In this document: in pieces, positions 10,090 to 18,622 of the stretch
Layout: each line of letters opens with the position of its first letter
How positions within the stretch are numbered: the stretch's first letter is position 1
Assembly: GCA_024280115.1 (NCBI GenBank)
Contig: JAJRQT010000078.1
Coordinates: forward strand, 1-56,363
From: Bacteroidota bacterium
GTDB taxonomy: Bacteria; Bacteroidota; Bacteroidia; Cytophagales; Cyclobacteriaceae
DNA length: 56,363 bases
Direction: 5' to 3'
Position numbers and translations under genes: made by a program
The notes under the pieces: generated by a model
What the model was told of the DNA's origin: nothing
Databases searched by the model: none
The model's input: only the letters and a program-made list of their open reading frames with translations

Positions 10090-11151
10090 ATGTCAAACTT
10101 AATTTCACTTTCACCTTCTACCAAAAGCATACTTCAAAGCGGGAGCGTTTTTGTGCCAAGTCCGCTGGCGATGGACGAGCAAAAACAATTGCTTGAACCA
10201 TACCAAAGATTATTGACACTTTATTACATTAAATCCGGAGCTAATGCCGTAATCCCCGGAGCGCATACAGGTGAGTTTGCCTTGAATGATATCAATGTAT
10301 TCACATACTGGCTCAGGCTGGTGAAAGAGATGACCCAAAGCTATGGAGAAAATATGCTTTTAATGGCAGCGGTTGGAGGTAAAGATGTCTTAAAGCAAGC
10401 TGAGTTGGCAGCAAAGTATGAATATGACATCGCCCTGGTAGCTCCAACTGCATTTGTTGGTAAGGATGAAGATGGCGTGATCGGCTTATTAACTGAAATT
10501 GCTTCTATTATTCCAACATTTGGGTTTGAGCTTCAGAGAGCCATTCCGGGCAGTTACAATTTTACCTATGACCTCTGGTCCAAAATATTTGAAATAAACT
10601 ATGGTTCAAAAGGCGCCTCGTTCAATACCTACCGCTCTATCAATATGCTGAATTCAGCGGCTAATGCTAAAAGACGCGAGCAACTTGTTTTATTGACAGG
10701 GAATGATGATCGAATTGTAGCTGATTTGTTTGGGGAATTTGCGTTTCATGGGGATCAGGGTCTTAAGAAAGTCCAATACAATGGCGGCTTGCTGGGGCAT
10801 TTTGCAACCGATACCCATGCAGTTGTCAAGTGGGTGGATGAAATACTGAAATCGAGAGATTCAGATACATGGGAATTTTCTCTTTCTAAAGAAACCCTGG
10901 CTCATGCCGTAAATCATTGCAATATGGAACTATTTGACGCCTTGGGAAATTTTGAGAATTCTGTGTGGGGTGTAAAATATCGATTGACTTCTCTTGGCTT
11001 ACTCCCGGGCCCCTTCTGCTCAACTGAAAATGGTAGGCCCGGTCAGGCAGAAGCTATTGATAAGATCTACGGAGATTATCCCATTTTAACCGATAATGTT
11101 TTTGTCAGAGAAAATATTGATTGGATGAAAAAAGAGGTTGGAATTAAATAA
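10090..11151 (+). CDS. Dihydrodipicolinate synthase (DapA)-family protein
   Basis: This ~353-residue protein of the class I pyruvate-aldolase (DapA/NAL) fold starts at ATG 10090. That ATG follows an A/T-rich leader; the frame is open further upstream, but those residues look non-coding. Family features include GANAVIPGAHTGEF (the GTTGE-like region), the GKDVLKQAELAAKY segment and LLTGNDDRIVADL. The usual YNxP tyrosine region reads FELQRAIPG and the Schiff-base lysine region reads YGSKGASFNTYRS, so canonical active-site residues are uncertain. It is therefore more likely a specialised aldolase/dehydratase or a divergent member than lysine-pathway DapA. It sits between an MFS transporter and an SDR whose start codon lies 10 nt after its stop. 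Confidence 0.72.
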   Translation: MSNLISLSPSTKSILQSGSVFVPSPLAMDEQKQLLEPYQRLLTLYYIKSGANAVIPGAHTGEFALNDINVFTYWLRLVKEMTQSYGENMLLMAAVGGKDVLKQAELAAKYEYDIALVAPTAFVGKDEDGVIGLLTEIASIIPTFGFELQRAIPGSYNFTYDLWSKIFEINYGSKGASFNTYRSINMLNSAANAKRREQLVLLTGNDDRIVADLFGEFAFHGDQGLKKVQYNGGLLGHFATDTHAVVKWVDEILKSRDSDTWEFSLSKETLAHAVNHCNMELFDALGNFENSVWGVKYRLTSLGLLPGPFCSTENGRPGQAEAIDKIYGDYPILTDNVFVRENIDWMKKEVGIK

Positions 11152-11161
11152 ATCCTGGTAT

Positions 11162-12199
11162 ATGAAATTTTTTGAAATAAAGACAAATGAACAGTTGTGG
11201 GAGTTCATGACCGACCCCTCAGAAAAACTTATTGAAAGCGCATCGCGATTATATGGTCCTGTGATGATATTGGGCGGAAGTGGAAAGATGGGTAAAGAGC
11301 TGGTAGGTCTCATTCAAAATGCAGATAAGAAAATCGGTCAGCAAAGAGAAATATCTGTAGCTTCCACATTCAGCGATCCCACAGGAAAGGACATTGAGCT
11401 TTTCGAACGTTCTGGAGTAACCTGCTATAAAGGAGATCTCTCCAACGAACAGTTTTTATATTCACTGCCGGATGCCCCAAATGTCGTTTATATGATGGGA
11501 TTTAAATTTGGCAGCAGCAATGACTGGCAGAGGTCTTTCCATTTAAATTCTATCACCCCTTTTTTGGTGGGAAAGAAATATTCTAATTCAAAAATTGTTG
11601 TTTTTTCCAGTGGCAATCCTTACCCGCATACATCCAAAAATGGAAAGGGGTGCGGCGAAGATGCTCAGCTCGATCCTGTGGGTATTTACGGGTGGAGCAT
11701 TGTAGCACGCGAAAGTTCGTTTAGAATTACGGCTCAGCAAAATAAAAATCAAAAAATTGCTTTCTACCGGTTGATGTACGCCCAGCATATGAGTTACGGA
11801 GTTTTAGTAGATTTGGCGAGAATGATAATGAATAATGAGCCGGTCTCCCTGGCGATGCCTGCTGTAAATTTGGTTTCTCAGCGGGACGCCAATGAAATAG
11901 CGATTTGTTCTTTTGACCATTGTAAAAACTCTCCCTGGACTGTAAATGTTGCTGGTCCCGTTTGGCCGGTGCAGGAAATAGTTCATCGTCTTGAGAAGCA
12001 TCTTGGTAAAAATGCCATTTTGCTCAATGATGAGGCGGAACTTGCTTTACTAGCCAACGATTCCCTTTGCACCGATACATTCGGAGCATATCAGGATAAT
12101 TGTGAAGATATGATCAAAGGTGCAGCATGGTGGGTTCAGCACGGTGGAGATTACTGGAATAAACCCACATTTTTCGGCAGGGCAAAACACGATTATTAG
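11162..12199 (+). CDS. NAD(P)-dependent epimerase/dehydratase-family (SDR) protein
   Basis: The product is about 345 residues, taking the ATG at 11162. An in-frame TTG at 11138 would overlap the upstream gene. The dinucleotide-binding motif GGSGKMGKELVG is at about residues 38-49. The extended-SDR pattern continues with a strand KIVVFSSGNPYPH and an active-site-like YGWSIVARE, where Tyr and a Lys-like position would be expected; the usual YxxxK lysine is not obvious. It overlaps the operonic pattern of the MFS and DapA-like genes upstream, which suggests one catabolic cluster for a sugar acid or amino-sugar derivative. The exact reaction is unknown. Confidence 0.72.
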   Translation: MKFFEIKTNEQLWEFMTDPSEKLIESASRLYGPVMILGGSGKMGKELVGLIQNADKKIGQQREISVASTFSDPTGKDIELFERSGVTCYKGDLSNEQFLYSLPDAPNVVYMMGFKFGSSNDWQRSFHLNSITPFLVGKKYSNSKIVVFSSGNPYPHTSKNGKGCGEDAQLDPVGIYGWSIVARESSFRITAQQNKNQKIAFYRLMYAQHMSYGVLVDLARMIMNNEPVSLAMPAVNLVSQRDANEIAICSFDHCKNSPWTVNVAGPVWPVQEIVHRLEKHLGKNAILLNDEAELALLANDSLCTDTFGAYQDNCEDMIKGAAWWVQHGGDYWNKPTFFGRAKHDY

Positions 12200-12274
12200 A
12201 CGAATAAGTTACTATTTTTGAGACTCTGAAAAAAGGACAAGCTATGTTAATTAATCGAATTGCGTTACAACACC

Positions 12275-12299
12275 TGGCAACTGGCAACTGGCAACCAGT
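12275..12299. repeat. Three tandem 7-mers (TGGCAAC) plus small palindrome
   Basis: TGGCAAC occurs three times in a row from 12275 to 12295. The last unit also forms the palindrome ACTGGCAACCAGT (12287-12299). It lies in the 195-nt gap between two convergent genes and may be a trace of a small dispersed repeat. Confidence 0.55.
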
Positions 12300-12394
12300 C
12301 ACTTTTATTAATGGGTGCCAAATGATTCCCCAATGTTAATCGGATTATTTTTCCCTGTGTTTTACGAGTTGGATGTTCATCAAATGGAACAATG

Positions 12395-15300
12395 TTATTT
12401 GAGTAACATTGTTTCTACACCACTCCAATCTTTAGGTACACTTTCCACCATAAATTTTGCAGATAATTTCAAATACAGTTGAGCGCTTACGTCCTGGGTG
12501 TTTAGTGTTGTCACCTCTTTGAACTTAGTGGCAGCATTGATAAAGTCTTTATTAAAATAGTGAGTTAAACCGGCTTCGAACACTTCCTTTGTCTCAATCT
12601 TAATCCTATTCTGCTCATTGACCATTTCGTGCAATATTTCAAATATTTTTATTGGTTTTGATTTCCCTTTAACTTTTACCAAACCCAAAAATCTATAATG
12701 AACAGCATTGTCTTCTTTCAAACCCAAGAGTGTATGTTCACTCATAATAATTGAGGCCCCATAGTGTTTGGTCAGACCTTCCATTCTTGATGCTGTGTTC
12801 ACGGAATCTGAAACTACATTTACATCCATACGTTTTTCATCACCAAGTATGCCCATGACCAATTTACCGGTATGCAATCCGATACCAACCTTAATCGCTT
12901 TTCTCGACTTATTCTCCCTGGAAATATTATAAGCTTCAATCTGACTCAGCATTGAAATAGAGGCATTTACTGCATCTGAAGGTTCGTGAAGAAATAAAGA
13001 CATTACCCCATCGCCGAGATATTGCATAACAAATCCGTTATTATCCCTTATCACCGGCCCCATTTTATTCAGGAATGAATTCAGAAATTCAAAGTTCTCT
13101 TTGGGCTTCATTCCCTCAGAAAGCGTTGTATAATCCCGGATATCAGAAAAAAGTATGGTGACCTCCTTTTCAATCTGATCACCGAGATTGACATCAAGGA
13201 TGCTTTCCTTTCCAAGAGATTGCAATATTTCAAATGGAATAAACCTGGAATATGAGTCATTTATTTTAAACAGATTGAGGTGTGTTTTTATTCTTGCCAG
13301 AAATTCCTGCCGCGAAAATGGCTTTGTGATATAGTCATTACCTCCGTACTTCAGCCCATCAACCAAGTCAATCACCTGGTCCTTTGCTGTTATGAAAATT
13401 ACCGGAAGTTCACTCAGCATATATTTCTCGCGGATTTTCAGGCAGACTTCAAAACCAGATATTTTAGGCATCATGACATCTAAAAGCACCAAATCGAATT
13501 TTTTATTTTCTAATAGTGCCAATGCCTGGGTTCCATTTGAAGCCATTTCTACATTGTAGGGTTCATGTTTTAAATGATTGGCTAATACCTGCCTGTTTAT
13601 CGGTTCATCATCTACAATTAATATATCGAATTGAGCATTTTCCGCCAATTTAGAAGATTGAGGTAAATTAGTTTCATCCATATGGACGGCAGGAGTTTCA
13701 CTCCATGTAGGCGATTCCTGCATACTTATTGGAATTGTAAATTTAAATGAAGATCCTTCATTCAGTTTTGAATCAACCCTGATGGTACCCTTGTGAAGCT
13801 CGACGAGTTTTTTAGTAATTGTAAGCCCAAGACCGGTACCGATATAATCTCTATTTACCTCTGAACTCACTTGTTCGTATGAATTAAATATTTTTTCGAT
13901 CTTATCTTTGGGAATACCTTCACCTTCATCCAGTATCTCGATCTCAACGAACTCTCCCAGAAGAATTGCCCTGACAGATATTTTACCTTTTTCAGTGAAT
14001 TTTATGGCATTGCCAATGAGATTGTAGAGGATCTGTTGCAGCCTGTTTTCATCAGCATCTAATAATGGCAAATCTTCGGGCACCTCATCTACAAGGATAA
14101 GATTTTGCTGCGAAATCAAAGGTCTGCTCATCGCCAGAACTACCTTCACAATCGATTTCAGATCTACTGGTTTTTTAATGAGTTCAAGATTTTTAGTCTT
14201 TAGTTTTGAATAATCCAGGATGCCGTCAACCATACTTGTCAGTCTTTTTCCTGAGGCGATTACCATAGCCAGATTTTTCTTTATTTCCGCCTCATCAATA
14301 TTTTGCGATTCTTCATAAAGTGATTCTGATATTCCAATAATTCCGTTTAAGGGAGTTCTTAATTCGTGGGATGTATTCGCAAGAAATTCGTCCTTGAGCT
14401 TATCAACTTTTCTGAGTTTATTGGAAATTTGACGCTCTTGTTCAAGCTTCAACTCCTGAACTTTGATTTTCTCCTGTTGCTTCTTGAAAAGTCTTTTTCG
14501 TTGGACGCGATCTGCGGTGAAAATGGCTGATATAAATACTAAAAACCATAGACCATATGCCCAGTATGTTTTATACCATGGAGCGAGAATTGTAAATGCA
14601 TACCGGGCTGGTTTTGCTTCGACACCATAGAGGTTCTTTGCCTTTACATTAAAAATATAATCCCCATGAGCCAGGTTGGTATAATCTTTAAATGTTTTTG
14701 TATCCCAGCTTGACCATTCTTCATCATAACCTTCTAAAAAGAAGCTAAACCGAATTTTCTCATCATAATTATAAGAGGTAGCCGTGAAGCTGAAACGTAA
14801 GTCATTAAAATCGAAATGGAGCTGGTTTTTTTTATTCCCATCAGATTTATCAACTTCCATATAAGAAATTACTGAATCCTGGTTAATCTCAATTTTATTA
14901 ATCAAGGTGCTATATTCGATTTCATAGTTTTTAGACACTTTTTGATCTAATCGAAATAGGCCGTCTGTAGTGCAAAAGTAAACTATCTGCTTGTCTTCTA
15001 TAGGTACGATACGCCAGACGTCTGTAGATTTTAAGCGGGCGAATGCTACGGTATCCCATGATTGAACCTGGCCATTTTCAAAAATAAGCTTACCAATGGT
15101 CCGGTTTGATGTCAGCCATATATTGTGATCAGCGTCTTCAGCCATCGCAAGAGCTTCATGATTCGAATCGATGAAACGCGTTCCAAATGAAGCATCCGGC
15201 AGGAATTGTCGCACATTTATATCATAAGTTAATAGTCCAATCTCAGTGCCGAAGTAGATGTGATTTCTGAGTTTATAGCTCTCTATAACGCCAAAATTTT

Positions 15301-16774
15301 CAGAAAATCCATTTTCCTCATCCATAGTTGCTGCTGCAACTATTTCTGATAAATTAGAATTAAAAACGATTCGGGAAACATTTTCATACGATGCCCAAAT
15401 GATGGAATCTGATTCTGCGGCAATAGTTCGAACTTCATGATCTATTCCTTTGATCTTACTTTTCCAAATCCACTTTCCATTTCTATTTACTACGCTTCCA
15501 AAACCATCAGAAGTACCTACCCATAATTGGTTTTTATTACCGGAAGGGGTAATTGTCCGAGCATCTATATCTTTAATTAATTTTATCTTCTTATTCGCAA
15601 TTTGATAAAGCCCTGTTGAAGCCGCAACCCAAACAATTCCATCAATTAATTTCAAATCCCAAACCTCACTTTTTATCGACATTTTATGAAATTGATTTTC
15701 ATTGTTCAAAAAGTAAAGTCCGCTTGTAGTGCCTACATAAAGTGTGTTCCGGTCCTCAATTGCACTTTGTAAAACGCCGTGCAAACCATTGGTATAATCG
15801 TAATAACTTAAAGCTGAAGGGTATTCAATCTTTGCAAAACCATTGTCAAAGCAAGCCCATAATTCATTGTTTCTGTCTTGAAATAAGTTGTAGCATATAT
15901 TGCTTATCAATCCGAGGTTTGTTCCTAAAGATTTAATTAATAATCCTTCATAATTTATAAAAAGAATCCCCTTGGTTTTCGTGGCAATTCCAAACAATTT
16001 TAATGCTGGATAATGGATGACCTTTTTTATTTGACTTGATGACATTTGAAAATCAAGATTGAGTTTCCATTTAAAAAGACTACCATCGGAAATATTAAAA
16101 ATCCCTGAATCTTCGGTGAACAGTAATTTTTGGTCTTCAGAGATGTCGAATAAAGAGACTATTCCAGAATTAAGCTCACGGCCAAAGGAATACAAGGTGT
16201 CAAATTGTTGATTTTTCAGTTCTAATAAATTGCCAAAGTCATCCTGAATTGTAATGCTTCCTTCAACAATTTCGATCTCTTCGTATTTGGTCTGAATAGG
16301 ATAAAATGAAAATGAGTTATCCCTAAATTCTATTATACCATTTTTGCTCTTAAAATATACTGATTTTCCCAGGGCACACACAGAACTGATCATTTCTGCC
16401 TCGAAACCATCTTTTTTCATTTGATGAGCAAGGGACTCAAAAATCACACTGCCCAATGAATCTGATTTGAAAAACCCAAATTCATTACCTCCTCCGCCAT
16501 AGATTATTTCTTCATTTGACCGGGAGAGTGAATGCAAATTCTCCGTTCCGGGAATCATACACCAGGTTAATCCGTCAAAGAGCATTACCCCGGAGGTATT
16601 TGCTATGTATAATCGCCCGATCGCATCTTGCTCGATGTCCCAGTTTTGAGGGCTTGTTGTATAATCGGAGGATCCGTATTCCTTTTGTGTATAATTATTT
16701 ACATACAAATTTTGACTCAATGCCAGTTCTTGTATTAAAATAAAAAGAAAAGTAAAGTATAAGCCTCTGTGCAT
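12395..16774 (-). CDS. Propeller-type hybrid sensor histidine kinase fused to receiver and class III nucleotide cyclase
   Basis: This 1459-residue protein has a signal peptide (to about residue 20), a long periplasmic part of two-component-regulator propeller repeats (about 30-650) and a Y_Y_Y-like domain (about 660-725). A transmembrane helix near 733-755 and a short coiled coil follow. The HisKA domain has the phosphorylated His in NTSHELRTPLNG (near 803). The HATPase has its N box in LQQILYNLIGNAIKF and its G2 box in GTGLGLTITKK. The receiver domain has Asp near 1099 in LLDVMMPK. A class III cyclase domain starts LFSDIRDYT near 1208, with the second metal Asp in YLGDG near 1252 and VNTASRME. 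The usual purine-selecting Lys before the GD motif is Gln (MQYLGDG). It probably senses glycans like HTCS proteins but outputs a nucleotide signal rather than an AraC domain. Confidence 0.9.
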   Translation of the reverse strand: MHRGLYFTFLFILIQELALSQNLYVNNYTQKEYGSSDYTTSPQNWDIEQDAIGRLYIANTSGVMLFDGLTWCMIPGTENLHSLSRSNEEIIYGGGGNEFGFFKSDSLGSVIFESLAHQMKKDGFEAEMISSVCALGKSVYFKSKNGIIEFRDNSFSFYPIQTKYEEIEIVEGSITIQDDFGNLLELKNQQFDTLYSFGRELNSGIVSLFDISEDQKLLFTEDSGIFNISDGSLFKWKLNLDFQMSSSQIKKVIHYPALKLFGIATKTKGILFINYEGLLIKSLGTNLGLISNICYNLFQDRNNELWACFDNGFAKIEYPSALSYYDYTNGLHGVLQSAIEDRNTLYVGTTSGLYFLNNENQFHKMSIKSEVWDLKLIDGIVWVAASTGLYQIANKKIKLIKDIDARTITPSGNKNQLWVGTSDGFGSVVNRNGKWIWKSKIKGIDHEVRTIAAESDSIIWASYENVSRIVFNSNLSEIVAAATMDEENGFSENFGVIESYKLRNHIYFGTEIGLLTYDINVRQFLPDASFGTRFIDSNHEALAMAEDADHNIWLTSNRTIGKLIFENGQVQSWDTVAFARLKSTDVWRIVPIEDKQIVYFCTTDGLFRLDQKVSKNYEIEYSTLINKIEINQDSVISYMEVDKSDGNKKNQLHFDFNDLRFSFTATSYNYDEKIRFSFFLEGYDEEWSSWDTKTFKDYTNLAHGDYIFNVKAKNLYGVEAKPARYAFTILAPWYKTYWAYGLWFLVFISAIFTADRVQRKRLFKKQQEKIKVQELKLEQERQISNKLRKVDKLKDEFLANTSHELRTPLNGIIGISESLYEESQNIDEAEIKKNLAMVIASGKRLTSMVDGILDYSKLKTKNLELIKKPVDLKSIVKVVLAMSRPLISQQNLILVDEVPEDLPLLDADENRLQQILYNLIGNAIKFTEKGKISVRAILLGEFVEIEILDEGEGIPKDKIEKIFNSYEQVSSEVNRDYIGTGLGLTITKKLVELHKGTIRVDSKLNEGSSFKFTIPISMQESPTWSETPAVHMDETNLPQSSKLAENAQFDILIVDDEPINRQVLANHLKHEPYNVEMASNGTQALALLENKKFDLVLLDVMMPKISGFEVCLKIREKYMLSELPVIFITAKDQVIDLVDGLKYGGNDYITKPFSRQEFLARIKTHLNLFKINDSYSRFIPFEILQSLGKESILDVNLGDQIEKEVTILFSDIRDYTTLSEGMKPKENFEFLNSFLNKMGPVIRDNNGFVMQYLGDGVMSLFLHEPSDAVNASISMLSQIEAYNISRENKSRKAIKVGIGLHTGKLVMGILGDEKRMDVNVVSDSVNTASRMEGLTKHYGASIIMSEHTLLGLKEDNAVHYRFLGLVKVKGKSKPIKIFEILHEMVNEQNRIKIETKEVFEAGLTHYFNKDFINAATKFKEVTTLNTQDVSAQLYLKLSAKFMVESVPKDWSGVETMLLK

Positions 16775-17026
16775 TAATGTACTTTAGGGTTATTAGTCAA
16801 CTGAGTTTTGGTTTGTGGACGTTCAAAGTACTGATTCTAAATAGAATATTCAATGATATAGTGATAATTGTATTTTTCAAATGAAATAGATTAAAATATA
16901 AAGCAACTAGGGAAATGCATTTTGAAGTTTAGCGATAATATACCGCAGTAACCGGGGAATTCTGATTTACCCTTTATTTATTAATATAAATACTTGATAT
17001 CCTATGGATTGAACTGGTCTAATAGT
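16775..17026. other. Intergenic region between the sensor gene and the 42-aa ORF
   Basis: About 250 AT-rich bases separate the divergent sensor gene and the small ORF. No additional ORF, tRNA or clear hairpin is visible. The promoter of the sensor gene should lie here, but no perfect TAnnTTTG box is seen for it. Confidence 0.4.
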
Positions 17027-17057
17027 TTTGATTTCATTTAAAAAAGGATTACTTTTC
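17027..17057 (+). promoter_or_regulatory. Bacteroidota-type promoter for the 42-aa ORF
   Basis: TTTG (17027-17030) is followed after exactly 19 nt by TACTTTTC (17050-17057). This fits the TTTG-N19-TAnnTTTG consensus of Bacteroidota with one mismatch, at the final base. Transcription would start near 17064, about 16 nt before the ORF at 17080. Confidence 0.6.
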
Positions 17058-17079
17058 AACAAACGAACCATAATTAATC

Positions 17080-17208
17080 ATGAAAAAGCAAGAAACAAGT
17101 GCTGCTCAAGGAGGGAAATCAACTTCTGATAAGCAGGGGGATTTTATTATTGATCCAAAGTTAAAAGTTGCCTCAAGAAGAAGAGGAAAAGTTATTCCTG
17201 ATAAGTAA
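17080..17208 (+). CDS. Small basic protein, 42 residues, unknown function
   Basis: The ORF encodes 42 residues, starting MKKQETSAAQGGK and ending with a basic tail (VASRRRGKVIPDK). The composition is hydrophilic and lysine/arginine-rich, with no signal peptide or membrane segment. An almost perfect promoter lies 16-53 nt upstream and an intrinsic terminator lies 74-122 nt downstream, so the unit looks like an independent monocistronic gene. I do not recognise the family. The basic SRRRGK tail could bind nucleic acid, but that is speculation. Alternatively the transcript may act as an RNA and the ORF may be incidental. Confidence 0.5.
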   Translation: MKKQETSAAQGGKSTSDKQGDFIIDPKLKVASRRRGKVIPDK

Positions 17209-17281
17209 TCAGCAGGAAACTTTGCAAATGGTTATTTTTCTGGCAGCAGGGAAATAAAACTTAAAATATATTATTTGTCTT

Positions 17282-17330
17282 CAGGTTTAGATTCTATTAA
17301 ATTGTACAATGAATCTAAACCTGTTTTTTT
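17282..17330 (+). terminator. Strong intrinsic terminator abutting the fucosidase start codon
   Basis: CAGGTTTAGATTC (17282-17294) pairs perfectly with GAATCTAAACCTG (17311-17323) around a 16-nt loop, and seven T follow directly (17324-17330). It would end the transcript of the 42-aa ORF. The next base begins the ATG of the GH29 gene. Confidence 0.85.
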
Positions 17331-18622
17331 ATGAAGTATTTCCTGATCGTATTCTGCATTTTTTTTAGCGCTTCCTCATCAATTTATTCACAATCCAATC
17401 CCAACAACCGGCTTGACTGGTGGAAAGAGGCTAGATATGGCATGTTTATTCATTGGGGGCCGGTGAGCCTGAAAGGCACAGAAATCGGCTGGTCACGTGG
17501 CGATAAGGTTCCCATTGAAGAATATGACCAACTGTACAAATCTTTCAACCCAATAAATTTTTCTGCTAAAGAATGGGTTCAGGTTGCTAAAGATGCGGAC
17601 ATGAAATATATCGTACTCACATCAAAACACCACGATGGATTCTGTCTTTGGGATACAAAAACCACAGATTATAATATAATGAATACCCATTTGGAAGGGA
17701 TGTGGTGAAAGAGCTTTCGGAAGAATGTAAAAAGCAGGGCATCGTTTTTTGTACGTATTATTCCATCCTCGATTGGTATCAACCGGACTACAACATCAAT
17801 TCGCGTGGAGGACCGGGTTATCGGCTTCCGGATGGCGAAAAACCGGATATGGATCGATACACAAAATATATCTATGCACATATGAAAGAGCTGATTCAAA
17901 ACTATGGACCGCTGGGCATCATGTGGTACGATGGAGAATGGGAAGATCCGTGGACTCACGAAAGAGGTCTGAAGCTTTATGATTATGTGCGGGGCCTTCA
18001 GGATGATATCATTATCAACAACCGGGTTGACAAAGGGAGGAAAGGCATGGAAGGCGTGACACTTACAGATAAAAGTTATGCAGGAGATTTCGATACCCCG
18101 GAGCAGGAAGTCGGGAAATTTCAAACTGATCGACCATGGGAAACTTGTATGACCATTTGCCAGCAATGGTCTTGGAAACCTGGGGATAAGTTGAAGTCCT
18201 TTGATGAGACCATCCGGATATTGGTGGAAACTGTTGGTGGCGATGGGAATTTATTGCTGAACGTAGGCCCGATGCCGGATGGAAGGATAGAACCCAGGCA
18301 AGTTGAAAGGCTGAGGGAAATTGGCGATTGGTTTGAACTAAATGGGGAATCTATTTACGGAACACGTGGAGGTCCTTTTAAACCCGGAAAGTGGGGCGTT
18401 TCAACATCGAAGGAAGATAAGATTTATTTGCATATTTTGGATCCGAAAGGAAATAAGATAGAACTCCCGCCGCTGCCAAATCAAATTAAAAATTGCCGAA
18501 AACTTCATGGTGGAGTAGTGAATTTCACTCAAAACAAAAATGGAATCGAACTTGATATATCGGGTATTGACAAGAAGGAAGTAGATAGTATTATAGTACT
18601 TGAACTGGCTGCAATCAAATGA
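17331..18622 (+). pseudogene. GH29 alpha-L-fucosidase, interrupted by a one-base frameshift
   Basis: Two abutting reading frames together give one GH29 enzyme of about 430 residues. The first frame (17331-17708) has a signal peptide and then the GH29 start RLDWWKEARYGMFIHWGP and SKHHDGFCLWD. The second continues from about 17696 with RDVVKELSEECKKQGI, YYSILDW, and the nucleophile region GIMWYDGEW. It ends with LLLNVGPMPDG and a small beta domain. The junction reads GAAGGGATGTGG where GAAAGGGATGTGG would keep the frame, so a single base is missing near 17694-17699. All conserved motifs are intact, so the lesion is either recent or a sequence error. The enzyme would remove terminal fucose from glycans outside the cytoplasm. 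The next gene overlaps its stop codon by 4 nt (ATGA), which suggests translational coupling. Confidence 0.88.

Noticed and set aside
12388..12413. Inverted repeat AACAATGTTA / TAACATTGTT at the sensor stop codon
   Set aside because: It folds over the last codons but has no T-tract after it on the minus strand, so it is not called as a terminator.
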